A program made the translations under genes and the position numbers. The notes under the pieces were generated by a model that saw nothing but the letters and a program-made list of their open reading frames with translations, searched no databases and was not told the origin of the DNA. This document shows positions 24,633 to 31,596 of a stretch of DNA of 40,066 nt, in pieces; position 1 is the first letter of the stretch; every line of letters starts with the position of its first letter. Source of the stretch: Bacteroidota bacterium (GTDB lineage Bacteria > Bacteroidota > Bacteroidia > Bacteroidales > DYOH01); contig JAIFMY010000074.1 in NCBI GenBank assembly GCA_020048155.1, forward strand, positions 1 through 40,066. The letters run 5' to 3'.

Positions 24633-24665
24633 AGCCCTGCAAGGTTTTCAGAACCGTGCAGGGCT
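24633..24665. repeat. REP-like palindrome, family A variant
   Basis: Inverted repeat with left arm AGCCCTGCAAGGTT and right arm AACCGTGCAGGGCT (one mismatch) around a short loop. It shares the layout and outer bases of the A family but differs in the stem. It lies 9 bases after the apbE stop and may also act as a transcript-stabilising or terminating hairpin, though no T tract follows. Confidence 0.75.
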
Positions 24666-24681
24666 GGTGGATACAACTAGA

Positions 24682-24714
24682 AGCCCTGACAGGGTTTCAA
24701 ACCCTGTCAGGGCT
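24682..24714. repeat. REP-like palindrome, family A (perfect)
   Basis: A perfect 33-base palindrome: AGCCCTGACAGGGTTT, a single C, then its reverse complement. The same sequence recurs at 32463-32495 and, with small changes, inside the transposase gene (25010) and at 34374. It lies 58 bases upstream of the transposase start, as expected for REP sequences flanking their transposase. Confidence 0.9.
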
Positions 24715-24772
24715 AAAAATCAATATAACAGCATTATAATATATTTTAAATTAACCTACAACACTCTTAAAT

Positions 24773-25438
24773 ATGGAAGGCAAAGAACCATTGGAGCCGG
24801 ATAGATATTACCACATATACAACCATGCCGTTGGCAAGGAAAACTTGTTTGTAAAAGACGAGAACTATCTTTTCTTCCTCAAAAAATACAAACAATACAT
24901 TTCACCTATTGCAGATACTTTCGCATATTGCCTGATGCCAAATCATTTTCATTTGGCGACGCGCATCAAACCGGTGCACGACCTGTTAGGAGCCCTTCAA
25001 GGGTTGATAAGCCCTGACAGGGTTCAAAACCCTGTCAGGGCTGGGAATGCAGTTCCAAATCCTGTCAGGGCTTATGAAATGAACGACTTTATTTCAAAAC
25101 AATTCTCAAATTTATTTAATTCCTATGCACAGGCGTTCAACAAACAACAAGCCCGAAAAGGCAGCTTATTCGAACGCCCTTTCGAGCGCAAGCTCATTAC
25201 CTCTGATGAATACTTTCGCAATCTGATACATTATATTCATTTCAATCCTGTGCACCATGGTTTTGTGAATGATTTACGGGATTGGAAGTACACTTCGTTT
25301 GAAAGCTTTTTTTCATCCAAAGCAACTTCTATCAAACGCGATGAGGTGATTGAATGGTTTCATGATAAGGAAAATTTTCAGGCGTTCCATAAACGTGAAA
25401 TTGATGAAAAGATGGCACTGGAGTTGGAATTTATTTAA
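24773..25438 (+). CDS. REP-associated tyrosine transposase (RAYT), Y1/HUH family, with internal REP
   Basis: A 221-residue HUH (Y1) transposase. The opening Y-Y-H-I-Y-N-H-A-V-G-K-E-N-L-F and C-L-M-P-N-H-F-H-L (the HUH metal-binding pair) are typical of RAYT. F-N-S-Y-A-Q-A-F-N-K-Q-Q-A-R-K-G-S-L-F-E-R-P-F holds the likely catalytic tyrosine, and Y-I-H-F-N-P-V-H-H-G-F is the conserved end. RAYTs mobilise or process REP palindromes as single-stranded DNA and lack a TnpB partner, as here. Residues about 74-101 (G-L-I-S-P-D-R-V-Q-N-P-V-R-A and so on) are encoded by an inserted family A palindrome, in frame and within a variable linker. REPs flank the gene on both sides. All core motifs are intact, so it may still be active. 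Confidence 0.88.
   Translation: MEGKEPLEPDRYYHIYNHAVGKENLFVKDENYLFFLKKYKQYISPIADTFAYCLMPNHFHLATRIKPVHDLLGALQGLISPDRVQNPVRAGNAVPNPVRAYEMNDFISKQFSNLFNSYAQAFNKQQARKGSLFERPFERKLITSDEYFRNLIHYIHFNPVHHGFVNDLRDWKYTSFESFFSSKATSIKRDEVIEWFHDKENFQAFHKREIDEKMALELEFI
25010..25072. repeat. Family A palindrome plus half copy inside the RAYT coding sequence
   Basis: AGCCCTGACAGGGTT (25010-25024), a 3-base loop and AACCCTGTCAGGGCT (25028-25042) form a perfect 15-bp hairpin. An extra right half, CCTGTCAGGGCT, lies at 25061-25072, and a degenerate half (GCCCTTCAAGGGTT) at 24992-25005. The inserted DNA keeps the transposase frame open and adds about 25 residues. Confidence 0.88.
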
Positions 25439-25476
25439 TCTTTGCCAAAGGTAGTGGTACCAGATACGCAAATCTG

Positions 25477-25510
25477 AACTTTGCCAACGTTCCAAAACTT
25501 TGGCAAAGTT
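25477..25510. repeat. Palindromic repeat, family D
   Basis: AACTTTGCCAACGTT and AACTTTGGCAAAGTT form an inverted repeat with one mismatch around TCCA-type loop sequence. Single full copy in the window; a short relative (TTTGCCAAAG) lies at 25441-25450 just after the transposase stop. The loop resembles that of the A family hairpins. Confidence 0.65.
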
Positions 25511-25526
25511 GGAAGCCCATCCCTAC

Positions 25527-25560
25527 CACATTCGATCGTCCGTAGGACATCGAATCGTGA
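25527..25560. repeat. Palindromic repeat, family B
   Basis: TTCGATCGTCCG and GGACATCGAATCGTGA form a bulged hairpin with single unpaired bases. The same element recurs at 34247-34282 and as a right half at 32660-32674. Bulged, imperfect stems of this size are typical of REP elements. Confidence 0.75.
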
Positions 25561-25585
25561 AAAATGCCAGTAAATTGAATGAGAT

Positions 25586-25975
25586 TTACTTTACCTTTTG
25601 AACAGATTTATAGATAGTTTTCATGAAATCATTGATGAGGATATTGTAATCAATATCGTATTTCCTTATCCATTTGGCAATTTCCGGATCGAACGATACT
25701 GTAAATACTTCAGCATATGATTGCTCGTTTATCAGTGTTTCGATGGATGGGTGGTCGGTATAATCTATTGTTTCGTCATCGTAATGTATCAGGTGTCTGG
25801 GAACCCGAATGCCCGCATCGTTGAGTTTTTGAACATCTAGCCAGTCTACCAACTCATCAGTAAATACTATATCTTCTTGCACTACCTGAGTTCCTGCATG
25901 TAGCATTTCCAATGCCTTTTTATATGATATTTTAGTTGTATTCGAATTCAAATCCCATTCGTTTAAAGTTCTCAT
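25586..25975 (-). CDS. Small protein with C-terminal ribbon-helix-helix-like segment
   Basis: A 129-residue cytoplasmic protein with no signal peptide or membrane segment. I do not recognise the family with confidence. The last 35 residues (V-S-F-D-P-E-I-A-K-W-I-R-K-Y-D-I-D-Y-N and then I-L-I-N-D-F-M-K-T-I-Y-K) resemble the ribbon-helix-helix end of BrnA-type antitoxins, in which a basic or aromatic loop precedes an I-N-x-x-L-R helix. The acidic N-terminal two thirds is unassigned. No toxin-like gene is adjacent, so an orphan antitoxin or repressor is only one possibility. It sits between the repeat-flanked transposase and the TIR gene, divergent from the latter. The reading frame has normal codon use and no overlap with other genes. 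Confidence 0.6.
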   Translation of the reverse strand: MRTLNEWDLNSNTTKISYKKALEMLHAGTQVVQEDIVFTDELVDWLDVQKLNDAGIRVPRHLIHYDDETIDYTDHPSIETLINEQSYAEVFTVSFDPEIAKWIRKYDIDYNILINDFMKTIYKSVQKVK

Positions 25976-26157
25976 ACAAAAATAACGAGTTTAAGGATTA
26001 TTTTGCCACAAACTCACGAAATAAATACGAAATCATACCCGCAAATTAAGTATTTGAAAATTGCTTTCATTCGTCAAAAATTCGTGCCTTCGTGCCTTAC
26101 CAGATTTTTTATCATCATTCATGCCTTCGTCCCCTCTAAAATTCTATTTTCCAAAGG

Positions 26158-26187
26158 TTTTGTGAATCGTTAAAAAATGTATATTTG
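26158..26187 (+). promoter_or_regulatory. Promoter of the TIR gene
   Basis: TTTTG at 26158-26162 and TATATTTG at 26180-26187 match the Bacteroidota -33 and -7 elements with 17-base spacing. The predicted start lies shortly before the ATG at 26210 and downstream of an upstream in-frame ATG (26177), which settles the choice of start codon. Confidence 0.5.
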
Positions 26188-26209
26188 CTCTATAAAACTT
26201 CTTTCTACG

Positions 26210-27439
26210 ATGGAAAATCCTGAAATATTTATATCCTACGCTTGGGGTGGCGATAGCGAAAACATTGTAAATGAACTAGACAAAGCCTTTCAGGACAAAG
26301 GCATCACCCTCATCCGCGATAAGCGCGACCTCGGCTTCAAAGGCATGATAACCGATTTCATGAACCAAATAGGTGCCGGAAAGGCTGTGGTGGTAGTCAT
26401 TTCCGACAAATACCTGCGCTCACCCTACTGCATGTACGAGTTGCTCGAGATTTACCGCAACCTGAAATTTCAGGAACGTATTTTCCCGATTGTGCTAGGC
26501 GATGCCAAAATATTTGAACCTATGCAGAGGCTGGAGTACCTCAACTATTGGAAGCAGAAAAAAGCGGAGCTTGATGCCGCTGTGGCGCAACATGGTACCG
26601 ATGCCTTCACCGTGATAGGCAGCGACTGGGAAGTGTACCGCAAGATAATGAACAACTTTGGCGAGATAAGCAACATACTGAAAGACATAAACTCTCTTAC
26701 CCCGCAAATGCACCGCGAAAGCGGATTTAAAGAACTGATTAAAGCAGTAGAGATACAGACTGCGAACCGCATCGCAGGTGTACCTGTGAAATCGAAAAAG
26801 GTTTTTTATACAGGCGCTTTTGTGCTTATAGGTGTCCTATTGGTGGTAGTGTTTTTTTTCGTATTTCGCGATCCATCAGGTACGAGCACTACCGATACTA
26901 TTAAAGATTCTACGGATATAGTAGATAGTACAAAGTGGCGCGATACATCAGTAGAAGCAGTTTCAAAACCCGGACAACTGAAAACGCAGGTAGACAATAG
27001 CTACAAAGCATCCAACTCTAACATAGAAAATCTCACTGTATCTGCGAGCACCAACAAGGGTACATCTCCAGTTTTTAAAGCCAAAGACGAAATTCAGATT
27101 TCCTACAAAATAAACAAACCTGCTTATTTACGTGTGCTTTATCGAATGGCCGATAATTCTGTCATTCTTTTACTCGATAATCTGAAGGTTGACGCCGATA
27201 AGCTAAACAGTTGGCAAACAATTCCCCTTACTTTTCTTTGTTCTGAACCTTTTGGAGAGGAAAAATTGTTGGTTTATGCCCAAACTACTAAATTTGAAGC
27301 ATTGAGCACAACGGCTTATGGGCAATACACCCTGGTTACCAACAACTGGGAGCAAATACTCAGCCTGAGTGAAAAAGGCTTGGTTACCAAGCAAGAACTT
27401 GGAAAATATGAATTAAATATTCTTACAAAAGCAGAGTAA
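26210..27439 (+). CDS. TIR domain, transmembrane helix, DUF4384 protein
   Basis: 409 residues from the ATG at 26210; an in-frame ATG 33 bases earlier precedes the -7 element. An N-terminal TIR domain (about 1-150) begins E-I-F-I-S-Y-A-W-G-G and includes V-V-V-I-S-D-K-Y-L-R-S-P-Y-C-M-Y-E-L-L-E; the glutamate after the cysteine matches the NADase catalytic position of TIR enzymes. One membrane helix follows (about 196-218), then a serine/threonine-rich linker and a DUF4384-like beta domain (about 280-375, F-K-A-K-D-E-I-Q-I-S-Y-K and P-A-Y-L-R-V-L-Y). The basic flank suggests TIR in the cytoplasm and DUF4384 outside. DUF4384 often accompanies caspase-like peptidases in this phylum, and one is encoded 97 bases downstream. 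A receptor with a toxic or signalling NADase output is the likely role. Confidence 0.85.
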   Translation: MENPEIFISYAWGGDSENIVNELDKAFQDKGITLIRDKRDLGFKGMITDFMNQIGAGKAVVVVISDKYLRSPYCMYELLEIYRNLKFQERIFPIVLGDAKIFEPMQRLEYLNYWKQKKAELDAAVAQHGTDAFTVIGSDWEVYRKIMNNFGEISNILKDINSLTPQMHRESGFKELIKAVEIQTANRIAGVPVKSKKVFYTGAFVLIGVLLVVVFFFVFRDPSGTSTTDTIKDSTDIVDSTKWRDTSVEAVSKPGQLKTQVDNSYKASNSNIENLTVSASTNKGTSPVFKAKDEIQISYKINKPAYLRVLYRMADNSVILLLDNLKVDADKLNSWQTIPLTFLCSEPFGEEKLLVYAQTTKFEALSTTAYGQYTLVTNNWEQILSLSEKGLVTKQELGKYELNILTKAE

Positions 27440-27463
27440 AGATATGAAACACCCATGCGATAC

Positions 27464-27492
27464 ATTCATGCCGAAAGCATGAATTTAATTTT
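27464..27492 (+). terminator. Hairpin after the TIR gene
   Basis: ATTCATGC and GCATGAAT form a perfect 8-bp stem around CGAAA (27464-27484), followed by TTAATTTT. It is a weak intrinsic terminator between the TIR gene and the caspase gene. Confidence 0.45.
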
Positions 27493-27493
27493 G
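27486..27493 (+). promoter_or_regulatory. Candidate -7 element for the caspase/FGE operon
   Basis: TAATTTTG matches TAnnTTTG and lies 43 bases upstream of the caspase ATG. It overlaps the tail of the preceding hairpin, and I see no -33 partner. Confidence 0.3.
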
Positions 27494-27536
27494 GATGTTC
27501 CATTTGACCTTGAACTTTTTATAAAATTATTTTCGA

Positions 27537-28850
27537 ATGAAGCAGAATATAAGTAAAACCATTGCTTTGTTAGCTGCAATGCTAATATCTGGCAGCATGT
27601 GGGCGCAAACCATTACCAAATCAGTAGAGGCTATAAGTGAAGCCAAGGAATTGAAAATAGTGGTGGGCGAAAACAAAATTACCGACAACGGCGGTGCCAG
27701 AGGCACCGATACCGAAGGCCCCAAAATGATATTAAGTAAGCCCGACGAAGCCGAGCGCATAGCACTTACGCTAGATATTGGCTCAAGCAAAGGAGCCGCT
27801 CTTACTACAGGAATTAAATTCAGTGGGGTGATAGATGATGCATCAGGCGTGAAACAACTGGTATTGCAGTCTGATGCAATAAACTCTAAAGAACTTACTA
27901 TAGTAAAAGGTCAGTTCGATGAGCGAATCGCGTTCCCGGTAGGCAAGCATACCGTAAAACTCATAGCCACCGATATGTTGGGCAATGCCACCATAAAAAC
28001 GGTGAATTTTGAAGTGGTGAAAGAAGTGGTCCCGGAGCTAAGACGCCCAAACCTGTATGTATTGAGCATTGGTATTTCCAAATTCCAATACAGCATAAGC
28101 AAAGAACTCATTAAAGCTGGTGAATCTGGCTTTACCAACCTCGAATATGCGCATGCCGATGCACAAGCCTTGGCCGAAGAGTTTAAAAAGCAAGAAGGAG
28201 TACTCTATAACAGGGTTCAAACTAAAGTTATAATCAATGAGCAGGCTACGCGAAAGGGAATTTTGGATGGATTAAACTGGTTATTATCTAATATTTCTGA
28301 GGGAGATGTAGCCATAATTACCATTAGTTCACATGCATTTCAGTTATATGGCGAAAGCTATCTGATGACATATAATGCTCAACTAAGCAGCCTAGAAGCC
28401 GATGCATATGCTTTTCATGAAATAACAAAAAAAGTTGAAACCCTCAATAAGCGTAAGTGCAAAACCGTGATGTTTATAGATGCATGCCACAGTGGAAACC
28501 TGCTGGCCGAAGGCAGCAAAGGCGCCACCAACATAAACATAGAAGATGCTGTGAATGACCTGAACAGTAACGAGAAAGGTGTGCTTATGCTGCTCTCTTC
28601 TACTGGCTCGCAGAATTCGTGGGAACATGCCGACTGGAAACACGGAGCTTTTACCTACGCCATGCTCGAAGCTATGCAGCAGGGTAAAGGTGATATTGAC
28701 AAAGACTATATACTGAGCTATGACGAGTTGCAACTCTATGTAAAGGAACGGGTGAAAAACCTCACAGGCGGCAAACAACACCCTATGCAAGGCAACTTTA
28801 AAACAGGCATTGCCCGTTTTCCTGTATGTGTAATAAAAGACAAACCATGA
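27537..28850 (+). CDS. Exported caspase-like cysteine peptidase (C14 family)
   Basis: A 437-residue protein with a signal peptide (residues 1-23, ending M-W-A-Q). A beta-rich N-terminal region (about 25-170) contains an Ig-like fold (K-H-T-V-K-L-I-A-T-D-M-L-G-N-A). The caspase domain (about 178-430) opens L-Y-V-L-S-I-G-I-S-K-F and shows the histidine 266 in I-S-S-H-A-F and cysteine 317 in F-I-D-A-C-H-S-G, so the catalytic dyad is present. The histidine context S-S-H-A differs from the usual S-G-H-G. The protein should act in the periplasm or outside. Its stop overlaps the start of the FGE-type gene (ATGA), so both are cotranslated. Caspase-like enzymes in bacteria cut partners when triggered; the substrate here is unknown. 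Confidence 0.88.
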   Translation: MKQNISKTIALLAAMLISGSMWAQTITKSVEAISEAKELKIVVGENKITDNGGARGTDTEGPKMILSKPDEAERIALTLDIGSSKGAALTTGIKFSGVIDDASGVKQLVLQSDAINSKELTIVKGQFDERIAFPVGKHTVKLIATDMLGNATIKTVNFEVVKEVVPELRRPNLYVLSIGISKFQYSISKELIKAGESGFTNLEYAHADAQALAEEFKKQEGVLYNRVQTKVIINEQATRKGILDGLNWLLSNISEGDVAIITISSHAFQLYGESYLMTYNAQLSSLEADAYAFHEITKKVETLNKRKCKTVMFIDACHSGNLLAEGSKGATNINIEDAVNDLNSNEKGVLMLLSSTGSQNSWEHADWKHGAFTYAMLEAMQQGKGDIDKDYILSYDELQLYVKERVKNLTGGKQHPMQGNFKTGIARFPVCVIKDKP

Positions 28851-30160
28851 AATACTCAATGCATAAGATTCTATATAACTTCATATTGCTGTTTGCTATT
28901 ACTCATGCAATTAATGCCCAAAAGGTAGAAAAGGTGCTGTTCTTTGAGCAAGGCGACAAAGTGGCCATATACTACGACCTCATTGGCGTTTCCACCACCA
29001 ATAATTTCAGGGTTGAACTTTATATATCCGAAACATGTGATGGCAATTTCCGACAAATATTACAAGGTACAAAAGGGCATATAGGCCAGAATGTGACTGC
29101 AGGAAAAGGAAAATTCATAGAATGGTACCCCGATAAATCATTTACCTATACCAATTGTTGTTTTAAGGTGAAAGCTTACTATGAAGCCTCCGATCCCGAC
29201 CTAACCGCTTGGCAGGCTGCGCAGCGCACCAATACCTGTGATGGCTACAAGGCCTACAAAGCAGCCTACCCAAGCGGCAAATACATAAGCCAGGCCAATG
29301 CCGAAATAGCCAGACTGTGTGGCAATACCAATATTACCGGCTTTTCCAATTACACCGAAACCAAGTCCGGAGTTAGCTTCGATATGGTGGCGGTGAAGGG
29401 GAGTACCTTTACAATGGGTAGCCCCAATAGTGAAGTAGATAGAAGTAGTGATGAAACACAACACCAAGTTACATTATCTGATTATTATATGGCTACAACT
29501 GAGGTTAGTCAGGCATTGTGGCAAAGCGTGATGGGATCAAATCCGAGCAATTTCAAGGGCAATGATTTGCCTGTAGAACAAATAAGCTGGTATGATGCAA
29601 TAGAATTTTGCAATGCCCTGAGCCTGAAAGCAGGCTTGCAGCCCTATTACAGCATAGACAAAAACAAAAAAGACCCCAACAACAGCAATAGCTCTGACAA
29701 TATAAAATGGACAGTAAGCCTGAATAAAGAAGCCAACGGCTACCGCCTACCCACTGAGTCCGAGTGGGAATATGCAGCACGTGCCGGTACAAGTACACCT
29801 TTTGCCTTTGGCAACAACATTACCACCTCTCAGGCCAATTACAATGGCAATTACCCTTACAATGGCAATGCCAAAGGCGAATATCGCGGAAAGACGGTGG
29901 CCGTAAAAAGTTTTGAGCCAAACGCCTGGGGATTGTACCAGATGCATGGCAACGTATGGGAGTGGTGTTGGGATTGGAAGGGCACATACCCAAGCGAGTT
30001 ACAAACCAATCCTTTTGGCGATATATCCGGCTCTAGCCGTTTGTTGCGCGGTGGCAGCTGGGGCCTCAACGCAGTCTACTGTCGCGTTGCTAGCCGTGAC
30101 GACGACTCGCCCAGCAACCGCAACGTCCTCATCGGCTTCCGCCTTTCCAGGAACTTGTAA
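28847..30160 (+). CDS. FGE-sulfatase-fold protein with DGR variable repeat (diversified target)
   Basis: 437 residues from the ATG at 28847, which overlaps the caspase stop as ATGA; an upstream in-frame start at 28826 lies inside the caspase gene. A signal peptide (about 1-25) leads into a beta-sandwich domain (about 26-115), a short T-C-D-x-Y-x-A-Y-x-x-A-Y-P-S-G-K-Y repeat (about 125-150), and a formylglycine-generating-enzyme-like C-type lectin fold (about 175-437: M-V-A-V-K-G-S-T-F-T-M-G-S, Y-R-L-P-T-E-S-E-W-E-Y-A-A-R-A-G, M-H-G-N-V-W-E-W-C-W-D, L-R-G-G-S-W, I-G-F-R-L). Residues 395-434 are the variable repeat. Compared with the template, 11 codons differ, at 397, 406, 407, 410, 411, 416, 418-420, 427 and 428. 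It is the ligand-binding product that the retroelement diversifies, and is expected in the periplasm or on the surface. Confidence 0.93.
   Translation: MKYSMHKILYNFILLFAITHAINAQKVEKVLFFEQGDKVAIYYDLIGVSTTNNFRVELYISETCDGNFRQILQGTKGHIGQNVTAGKGKFIEWYPDKSFTYTNCCFKVKAYYEASDPDLTAWQAAQRTNTCDGYKAYKAAYPSGKYISQANAEIARLCGNTNITGFSNYTETKSGVSFDMVAVKGSTFTMGSPNSEVDRSSDETQHQVTLSDYYMATTEVSQALWQSVMGSNPSNFKGNDLPVEQISWYDAIEFCNALSLKAGLQPYYSIDKNKKDPNNSNSSDNIKWTVSLNKEANGYRLPTESEWEYAARAGTSTPFAFGNNITTSQANYNGNYPYNGNAKGEYRGKTVAVKSFEPNAWGLYQMHGNVWEWCWDWKGTYPSELQTNPFGDISGSSRLLRGGSWGLNAVYCRVASRDDDSPSNRNVLIGFRLSRNL
30029..30149 (+). other. DGR variable repeat (VR)
   Basis: 121 bases at the 3' end of the FGE-type gene that align without gaps to the template at 32243-32363 (opposite strand). 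106 positions are identical. All 15 differences fall on template adenines: eight A to G, five A to T and two A to C. The template has 32 adenines and 89 other bases, and none of the 89 differs. The last A-poor stretch (TCGGCTTCCGCCTTTCC) is the likely initiation-of-homing segment. Adenine-only substitution is the diagnostic mark of DGR mutagenic retrohoming. Confidence 0.97.
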
Positions 30161-30225
30161 GTTTTTGGGTTTTTACCTTTTTACCTTTTGCAAGTTTTTT
30201 TGTTTTTCATTTTTTTTTTACATTT

Positions 30226-30258
30226 AGCGAAAGCCTCACTCCGAGTGAGGCTTTCGCT
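30226..30258. repeat. 16-bp perfect palindrome downstream of VR
   Basis: AGCGAAAGCCTCACTC and its exact reverse complement are separated by one base. It spans the end of the RT gene (encoding its last residues and stop) and lies 77 bases after the VR. No T tract follows on either outgoing strand, so it is not a standard terminator. DGRs often need a hairpin or cruciform downstream of VR for efficient homing, and this is the strongest candidate here. A weaker stem (AACTTG at 30152, CAAGTT at 30191) starts 3 bases after VR. Confidence 0.8.
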
Positions 30259-31264
30259 TGGTGTAGGGTGGCGCATCGCGGTACAAAAAATGTAGCTGCT
30301 GCCTCAGCCGCAGGCTGTCGGTTTTTCCCAAATGTGCCATTATGCTGTTGGCCGAGCACAAAAAGCGGCTTTCTTCCAGTTTCCCACGCTTGTACAAGTG
30401 GTGCTTTAGCCGCAGGCGGCGCAGACTCAGCCGCAGGTTTTGCTGGCGCACCCGTATGGTACCCCTGAATATGCGGGTACCCAAGAAACTCAGACCATGT
30501 GCGGCGTGGTTTATCTGAACGGCTTTTTCTTTGAGTTGCAATTGCAGTGTGGTGTCCAAGTATGCTCGTATTTCCAACAGCGCAGCTTGTAGTAGTTGTT
30601 TGTCGTTGCTAAAGAGTACAAAATCGTCCATATACCGTATGTAGCCTTCCGGTTTAAGCTGGTGTAGCACGTACATGTCCAACTCATGCAGGTACACATT
30701 GGCAAAAAACTGGCTGGTAAGATTGCCTATGGGTAGGCCTGATGTGGCAGGTGCATTGCGCACAATACGTTCGGTTATGGTCATAAAGTTGGCATCTTTT
30801 ACCTTTTTTTGCAAGCATTGCATGAGCACATCGGGGTTTATGCTCTCAAAATACTTGCGTACATCGGCTTTCAGGTACCAGTAGTTCCGGCGCAGCATCT
30901 TTTGGGCTGCTTTTATGGCACTGTATGTTCCTTTGCCTTTGCGTGTAGCATAACTGTGGTGCATATATATGGCCTCATATATAGGCTCCAGCAGAGCCAC
31001 TATGGCATGGTGTACCACACGGTCTCTGAATGCAGCTACCGAAATGGTTCGCTGCTTGGGGTCATATATCTCAAAATATCGGTAAGGCTTGGGCTGGTAG
31101 CTCATATCGGCCAATTCCTGCTGCAAGGCAAGCAATTCGGTCTCTAGGTGAAAGCAAAAACGGTAAGCCTCCGTATTTTTTGTTCCGGCAAATGCCTTAT
31201 GGTAGGCTCGCAGCAAGTGCGAAAAATCGCAGAGCAGTGGGTAAAGTTTTTTTACTGTGCGCAT
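30236..31264 (-). CDS. DGR reverse transcriptase
   Basis: 342 residues from the ATG at 31264; the frame opens 7 codons earlier at a GTG. Reverse transcriptase motifs are clear: R-T-I-S-V-A-A-F-R-D-R-V-V-H-H-A, Y-A-T-R-K-G-K-G-T-Y, Y-L-K-A-D-V-R-K-Y-F, G-L-P-I-G-N-L-T-S-Q-F-F-A-N-V-Y-L, and the catalytic Y-M-D-D near residue 209. The I-G-N-L-T-S-Q form of motif 4 is typical of DGR enzymes, which copy the template RNA with errors at adenines. There is no maturase or endonuclease domain, so a group II intron is excluded. It overlaps the Avd gene by 13 bases and ends inside the 16-bp palindrome. Confidence 0.95.
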   Translation of the reverse strand: MRTVKKLYPLLCDFSHLLRAYHKAFAGTKNTEAYRFCFHLETELLALQQELADMSYQPKPYRYFEIYDPKQRTISVAAFRDRVVHHAIVALLEPIYEAIYMHHSYATRKGKGTYSAIKAAQKMLRRNYWYLKADVRKYFESINPDVLMQCLQKKVKDANFMTITERIVRNAPATSGLPIGNLTSQFFANVYLHELDMYVLHQLKPEGYIRYMDDFVLFSNDKQLLQAALLEIRAYLDTTLQLQLKEKAVQINHAAHGLSFLGTRIFRGTIRVRQQNLRLSLRRLRLKHHLYKRGKLEESRFLCSANSIMAHLGKTDSLRLRQQLHFLYRDAPPYTKRKPHSE

Positions 31265-31596
31265 GATTTCAGCCAGCCTCCACACATTTTACCTGCTTCG
31301 TTTATTTCTGCTGCGATATATCGGTATTGTTCGTGCGATATATATCGCCGCTCATGGCATATCCTGAAAAATACCCGCAGCTTTTCAAGGTTCATATTAA
31401 ATGATTCCAGATAAGCGCGCCTGTTGCTGCGATATATCGCCTCCACAAGCAATTCAATATTTTCAACACAAAGCGCCCCCATGCGGTTGGCAATGGTAAA
31501 ACGAGTGTTTACCGGCATTTTTTCGCATTTATCCAAAATCCAGTCCATGGTTTTGTACCAGTGCACAAATATTTTATAGTTTTCCGGATTCGCCAT
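31252..31596 (-). CDS. avd: Avd accessory protein (four-helix bundle)
   Basis: 114 residues from the ATG at 31596 (M-A-N-P-E-N-Y-K-I-F-V-H-W-Y-K-T-M-D-W-I-L-D). The protein is helical and rich in basic residues, with the Avd/bAvd signature F-T-I-A-N-R-M-G then N-I-E-L-L-V-E-A-I-Y, and L-R-V-F-F-R-I-C-H-E-R-R-Y-I-S-H-E-Q-Y in the last helices. In the Bordetella phage DGR, Avd forms a pentamer that binds the reverse transcriptase and template RNA and is needed for cDNA synthesis. It overlaps HRDC upstream by 23 bases and the RT gene downstream by 13, so the three are translationally coupled. Confidence 0.92.
   Translation of the reverse strand: MANPENYKIFVHWYKTMDWILDKCEKMPVNTRFTIANRMGALCVENIELLVEAIYRSNRRAYLESFNMNLEKLRVFFRICHERRYISHEQYRYIAAEINEAGKMCGGWLKSCAQ

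Noticed and set aside
24773-25438. Classic IS200/IS605 insertion sequence
   Set aside because: No TnpB and no IS-type ends; the protein is longer and is surrounded by many short palindromes, as for RAYT.
28826-28846. Upstream start for the FGE-type protein
   Set aside because: The ATGA overlap at 28847 with the caspase stop and the better signal peptide from that ATG favour the later start.
30226-30258. Ordinary bidirectional terminator for the convergent FGE and RT genes
   Set aside because: No T tract follows the stem in either direction; T-rich DNA lies only before it on the plus strand. A contribution to termination cannot be excluded.
30236-31264. Reverse transcriptase of a group II intron or retron
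   Set aside because: No maturase or endonuclease domain and no retron ncRNA layout; the I-G-N-L-T-S-Q motif, Avd, HRDC and the VR/TR pair identify a DGR.
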